This document shows, piece after piece, positions 7,792 to 10,643 of a DNA stretch of 10,643 nucleotides. The stretch covers positions 1 through 10,643 of the forward strand of contig CAJVPJ010001305.1 in assembly GCA_910592205.1 (NCBI GenBank). Direction: 5' to 3'. A program made the position numbers and the translations under genes. The notes below the pieces were generated by a model. That model saw only the letters and a program-made list of their open reading frames with translations, was not told where the DNA came from and ran no database searches. The number at the start of each line of letters is the position of its first letter. Positions within the stretch are counted from its first letter, which is position 1. Source of the DNA: Paraglomus occultum. Its lineage: Eukaryota; Glomeromycota; Glomeromycetes; Paraglomerales; Paraglomeraceae.

Positions 7792-8952
7792 ATAATGCAT
7801 ATGCGTACATTTCGTCAACAGGATTGGTGGTCTTAATATTAAACAAGCCTTTGAAAGACGTAAATTGATAACTTGGAAAACTATTTCTGGTTATACCGTA
7901 GATTATGGAATTTACAAGACCCGCAGACGTAAAGACGCAGACTGCAAAAATTAAACTGAAAAACTAGAGTAAATTTAAGTAAATGAGAACTCTAATATTA
8001 GTACACACTTACTATCCAAAGGCCGATTAATGTTGTTAGTCGTTTTAAAATTACGATTTGCAAGCATGCGGGTATTAAAATTGTCAAATGAGTTAACTGT
8101 AAGACTTACGTAAAGCCAACGGAAAGATTAGTGTAATATATATTATAGGATACCACAATAATTTACTTGCAACAGATTTCAATCTTGAGTTTGCATTCTG
8201 CCATCTCATTGCGTTTGACAGGTTTCTTTGTTGCCAATATAACCATACGTGTGTTAGCGCATACAAGACAAACATTAGTATTGCAACGCAGAACATAATG
8301 CTGTAATGAAACGCAATTCTGAATGTTGGGTATTTCGGTAAAATCCAACACCATGCGCCACCAGCACTATTATAATTTAAATTTGAATGGTCCTATTGCA
8401 GCAAGAATAATGCTACAAGACCAGATAAATCATACAAATAAGGGTAAATCTGAGATAATTATAGTTGCGAAAACTAACAGCGTTCATGAGTGTATGAACA
8501 CAGATTGCAAGAGCCCAGAGACCTATTAAAGTAAAATATAAATGAATTTGCATTACTATTACGCGTTTTTTTACATACCTGAAGCAACGTCACCAATGTT
8601 TATAATAGCACCCTGAAGAGTGCACAGCTTTCCAGGCATTATATGCCTGATATATAGCTCAACGTAAACCCAATGCTTTGTAAAAAATCGGCCGAAAACC
8701 AATTGTGTTGTCACTGTTCTCTCACACTTATGTAAATAAATCCCACGTAAGACATGCAAGGTTGCTAGCCGTGCTAAAAAATGTTACTGCAATCATTCCG
8801 GAAATATAATTAACTGTGGGAAAAAGAATCTGGTTAGCAACAGCAGCATATTTCGAAAAATATAACAGCTCCAAAGATGTTACCACATTTGGATAACAAT
8901 ATGGTATCATGGGTTTTTCATTGTAGACGCGTAACAAGGTTATCTTTGATGT
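7790..8952 (-). pseudogene. Seven-transmembrane receptor of the cAMP-receptor/fungal-like class, frame-broken
   Basis: Exon 8675-8579 gives HWVYVELYIRHIMPGKLCTL, then QGAIINIGDVAS before CAG|GTATGT. After a 56-bp intron, exon 8522-8013 continues (G)LWALAICVHTLMNAV (TM3), FIWSCSIILAAIGPF (TM4), SAGGAWCWILPKYPTFRIAF (extracellular loop 2 into TM5), AILMFVLYALTHVWLYW (TM5) and KLLWYPIIYITLIFPLAL (TM6). Exon 7941-7790 gives CVFTSAGLVNSIIYGITRN (TM7) and a 30-residue tail. The CxxQG, LAIxxHT, GAWCWI, YPxxY and GxVNSxxYG motifs together identify this GPCR class (Dictyostelium cAR, fungal Git3-like and animal GPR157-like receptors), which couples an unknown ligand to G proteins at the plasma membrane. 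Frame breaks equal to one extra base lie near 8427-8433, 8373-8384 and 8093-8099. The upstream exon, open from an acceptor at 8953 to 8728, holds TM2-like NYISGMIAVTFFSTASNLAC but ends in TAA exactly at the GTGTGAG donor. TM1 may be WKLGLLLAGACLSMIIPLP just upstream, unresolved. Recent pseudogene or sequencing indels. Confidence 0.8.
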
Positions 8953-9089
8953 CTAAATAAGAAGGGAGAGGTATTATCATTGACAAGCACGCTCCCGCCA
9001 GTAACAAACCGAGTTTCCAAGTAATAGTATCAGTTTTTCATAATACGCACATTGAAACTATTATCTTAAAACGCAAACAGACTAATATC

Positions 9090-9095
9090 TTTATT
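9090..9095 (-). terminator. Polyadenylation signal AATAAA downstream of the small hydrophobic gene
   Basis: On the minus strand CCTAATAAAGAT lies 47 bases after the TGA at 9143. The position suits a 3' end for that gene and separates it from the receptor locus. Confidence 0.4.
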
Positions 9096-9142
9096 AGGAA
9101 TTAATATCGACGACGCTGTTTTCGTTGGTCCATTAAAAGATC

Positions 9143-9432
9143 TCATTCGTTGATTATGCCTTTTACACCAACAGCTGCAACAGCTATTGTTACTGCGTTA
9201 CCTCCAACAGCTACTACCTGTACTGTTAATACCTTACAGCATTACTTTTTGAACGGAAACGATTTGGTAAAATTAGACACACGATCAACACTATAACTGT
9301 CGAACTATGAAACAGCGAGGATATTAATGCAAGAGTAGTCAATGTTACCCGTATTAAATATTTGCAAATTTTGTATATACGATGACGCACCAACAAAGCG
9401 TTGGGAGTGTATGGCATTCTATTGTTTCTCAT
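9143..9432 (-). pseudogene. Small hydrophobic (one- or two-helix) protein, one frame break
   Basis: From the ATG at 9432 the frame reads MRNNRMPYTPNALLV, then a basic stretch, then LTTLALISSLFHSSTVIVLI and VCLILPNRFRSKSNAV. The next frame continues smoothly with VLTVQVVAVGGNAVTIAVAA and VGVKGIINE, ending TGA at 9145-9143, with an AATAAA signal 47 bases later (minus strand, 9095-9090). Joining the two requires one base near 9232-9236, or a 20-bp intron, which is too short to be likely. The same frame stays open upstream without ATG to about 9582 (LIIDSVQLYCLHSRTWQR), so the real start may be further up. No family is recognised. It is separate from the receptor downstream because a stop and a poly(A) signal lie between them. 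Confidence 0.35.
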
Positions 9433-9712
9433 AACAAACTTGCTAACGAATTGCGAGACGTTGACTTGTAAAAAAAAGATCGAGTGATGGGAATGCCGTT
9501 GCCACGTTCGAGAATGAAGGCAGTACAGCTGAACGCTGTCAATAATTAAACGGAACTCTGGCTGCTGCAGTGAATCCGACTGTCAAGAACTGAATTTTTA
9601 TAAATAATAAACGAACTTTATTAATAAATCTGTCCTCAAAATCGAAATTTCTTATGATATTCTGTCACACACATATAACATATTCAGAAAACATTCCAAA
9701 TATGGGGAAAGG

Positions 9713-9807
9713 CTAAAGCGGAGCAGAACGTGATCCTGTATTTGTAGTTTTATTGGCTGCCATACAAATTTGACCAATGGAATTGCGAGGGATCTGCTCC
9801 GCTTTAG
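9713..9807. repeat. 15-bp perfect inverted repeat bounding a 65-bp core
   Basis: CTAAAGCGGAGCAGA (9713-9727) and TCTGCTCCGCTTTAG (9793-9807) are exact reverse complements. The core carries a second set of arms, ATTTGTA/TACAAAT and ATTGG/CCAAT. Such perfection over 15 bp is not expected by chance, so this is either a very small foldback/MITE element or a hairpin RNA. On the minus strand the same DNA encodes a 32-codon frame from ATG to TAG (MSKAEQIPRNSIGQIC and onward) whose ends are the two arms. No obvious target-site duplication flanks it. Confidence 0.75.
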
Positions 9808-10002
9808 ACATGCGGCGAAATAAAGATGCAAAGATTACAACATATATCCAACGTCATCCTAACGCTCGATCTTGTAATAAACATCATACATAATAAACAA
9901 ATGTCATTTCAAGACCTCAGATGCCAGATGCGCTTTCAAATTATCCGATTTACAGTGGCAGCGTACATAATAACTCAACAAATACTCAGTAAGAATTCTC
10001 AC

Positions 10003-10049
10003 CTATAACGGCGTACTTCAACACTCACTTCGTCTGCAGATGGATCCAT
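10003..10049 (-). CDS. Candidate first exon, unknown gene
   Basis: The ATG at 10049, in the context TCGAAATGG, opens MDPSADEVSVEVRRY and ends at AG|GTGAGAAT, a good donor. The acidic, non-AT-rich composition suggests coding. I could not fix the next exon. A following minus-strand stretch (VRCHCKSDNLKAHLASEVLK, about 9918-9977) looks faintly like a zinc-finger helix but lacks the spacing. Confidence 0.3.
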
Positions 10050-10357
10050 TTCGATTTTAATTTTTTTAGTCGATAAATAGTCTAGTTTTTGACGGGTTAA
10101 AAAAGTTTTACCATAAAATCGTAGATAATATCATACGTTAGACAAACCAGGAACATACTGAAAAAGGCGGATGGCTAAAAGAACGTGTGTCAACAGAATG
10201 ATTCGTAGATCAACACACTTTACGTCTGCATTCTTTATGAATTTTCGCCCTATTTGACCGCATCTAAAAACCATACCCTACAAACATACAAGACCTCTAC
10301 TTTTCATATTTGCTAATAATCAACTCGTTTCATAAAAGTAATTGAGACGCGAAAATC

Positions 10358-10543
10358 ATGGTTTTTGAACAGTGTCTTGTTTATCACAAGAGACTTCAAT
10401 GTGTCTTTACGAGTTTAGTTGAAGCATATAGTGACGCTGGGTTGCAATCATGTGAAACAAAAGAATCACAAATGTGGGCACTAAAGAAACTGTTAAGCGA
10501 CTTGCACTCTGTCATAATTATATTCCCTCTCTTGCTAATTTAA
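10358..10543 (+). CDS. Uncharacterised ORF or first exon
   Basis: From the ATG at 10358 the frame reads MVFEQCLVYHKRLQCVFTSL, then VEAYSDAGLQSCETKESQMW and ALKKLLSDLHS, ending in a hydrophobic VIIIFPLLLI and a stop. The first 50 residues have a balanced, helix-like composition unlike the AT-driven frames nearby. A GT just after DLHS (GTCATAAT) could be a donor, which would make the hydrophobic end intronic. No family is recognised and the window ends 100 bases later. Confidence 0.3.
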   Translation: MVFEQCLVYHKRLQCVFTSLVEAYSDAGLQSCETKESQMWALKKLLSDLHSVIIIFPLLLI

Positions 10544-10643
10544 TTGATGTGTGTACAGAAATTTTATAAATTGTCATGTGGTTTATCGTTATAATTTAGA
10601 TCCTGCTCCTTATTATTATTAACATTAACATTAAGGCCCACTT

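Noticed and set aside
8323-8529. 68-codon plus-strand ORF
   Set aside because: Lies antisense to the TM3-TM5 exon of the receptor, whose motifs are clear; it is a shadow frame.
8633-8649. Hairpin CAGGCAT-TAT-ATGCCTG
   Set aside because: It lies inside the receptor exon encoding YIRHIMPGK; the palindrome is probably incidental to coding.
9156-9296. Plus-strand ORF rich in Thr and Ala (MPFTPTAATAIVTALPPTAT...)
   Set aside because: It is the antisense of the Gly/Ala/Val-rich helix of the minus-strand small gene, which has better support from its stop and poly(A) signal.
9918-9977. Zinc-finger-like stretch CHCKSDNLKAHL on the minus strand
   Set aside because: Only one His follows and the C2H2 spacing is absent; no acceptor links it to the candidate exon at 10003-10049.
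1-10643. CRISPR arrays, rRNA, prokaryotic operons or prophage
   Set aside because: No spaced direct repeats, rRNA segments or ribosome-binding patterns; intron-bearing genes show a eukaryotic genome.

Overview
The window is AT-rich eukaryotic nuclear DNA, most likely from an invertebrate animal. Genes are split by very short GT-AG introns of about 50-155 bp. Donors are mostly GTAAGT or GTATGT, acceptors mostly TTNCAG or NNNTAG, and no operon logic or Shine-Dalgarno sites are seen. A PLAC8-family protein, a heptahelical receptor of the cAMP-receptor/fungal-like kind and a pepsin-type protease fit a small metazoan genome. A nematode or another small invertebrate is possible, but the sequence does not settle it. 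Exons are short, so simple ORF calls miss most real genes; the models here were built by hand from splice signals and protein motifs.

Layout: (1) 84-1507, minus: a complete four-exon secreted aspartic protease (A1/pepsin family, 382 aa), with a TATA box just upstream. (2) 1560-3690: mostly AT-rich intergenic DNA with a decayed pogo/Tigger-like transposase tail (2446-2556, minus) and three GTGCATTTA repeats. (3) 3694-4602, minus: at least four exons of a gene I do not recognise. (4) 4681-4801: an isolated GC-rich patch with a nested three-stem inverted-repeat pattern. (5) 4865-5940: AT-rich, no supported gene. (6) 5943-6362: a pogo-like terminal sequence, an 88-bp tandem repeat and a coding-like block open on both strands. 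(7) 6726-6878, minus: a possible small secreted Cys-containing peptide, divergent from (8). (8) 6952-7443, plus: a three-exon PLAC8-family gene with two single-base frame breaks, followed by a diverged 68-bp tandem repeat and degenerate copies of the PLAC8 exon 3 and exon 1 ends. (9) 7790-8952, minus: a seven-transmembrane receptor gene with clear TM3-TM7 motifs, three single-base frame breaks and an apparent in-frame stop. (10) 9143-9432, minus: a small hydrophobic protein gene, also with one frame break. (11) 9713-9807: a 15-bp perfect inverted repeat. (12) 10003-10049 and 10358-10543: weak exon or ORF candidates.

The genes look unrelated in function: a secreted or lysosomal protease, a Cys-rich membrane protein and a membrane receptor. 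The most striking general point is that three loci between about 7.1 and 9.3 kb show single-base frame breaks in otherwise well-preserved protein motifs, while the protease is intact. That is either a cluster of young pseudogenes or uncorrected indel errors in the assembly, and the two cannot be separated from this sequence alone.
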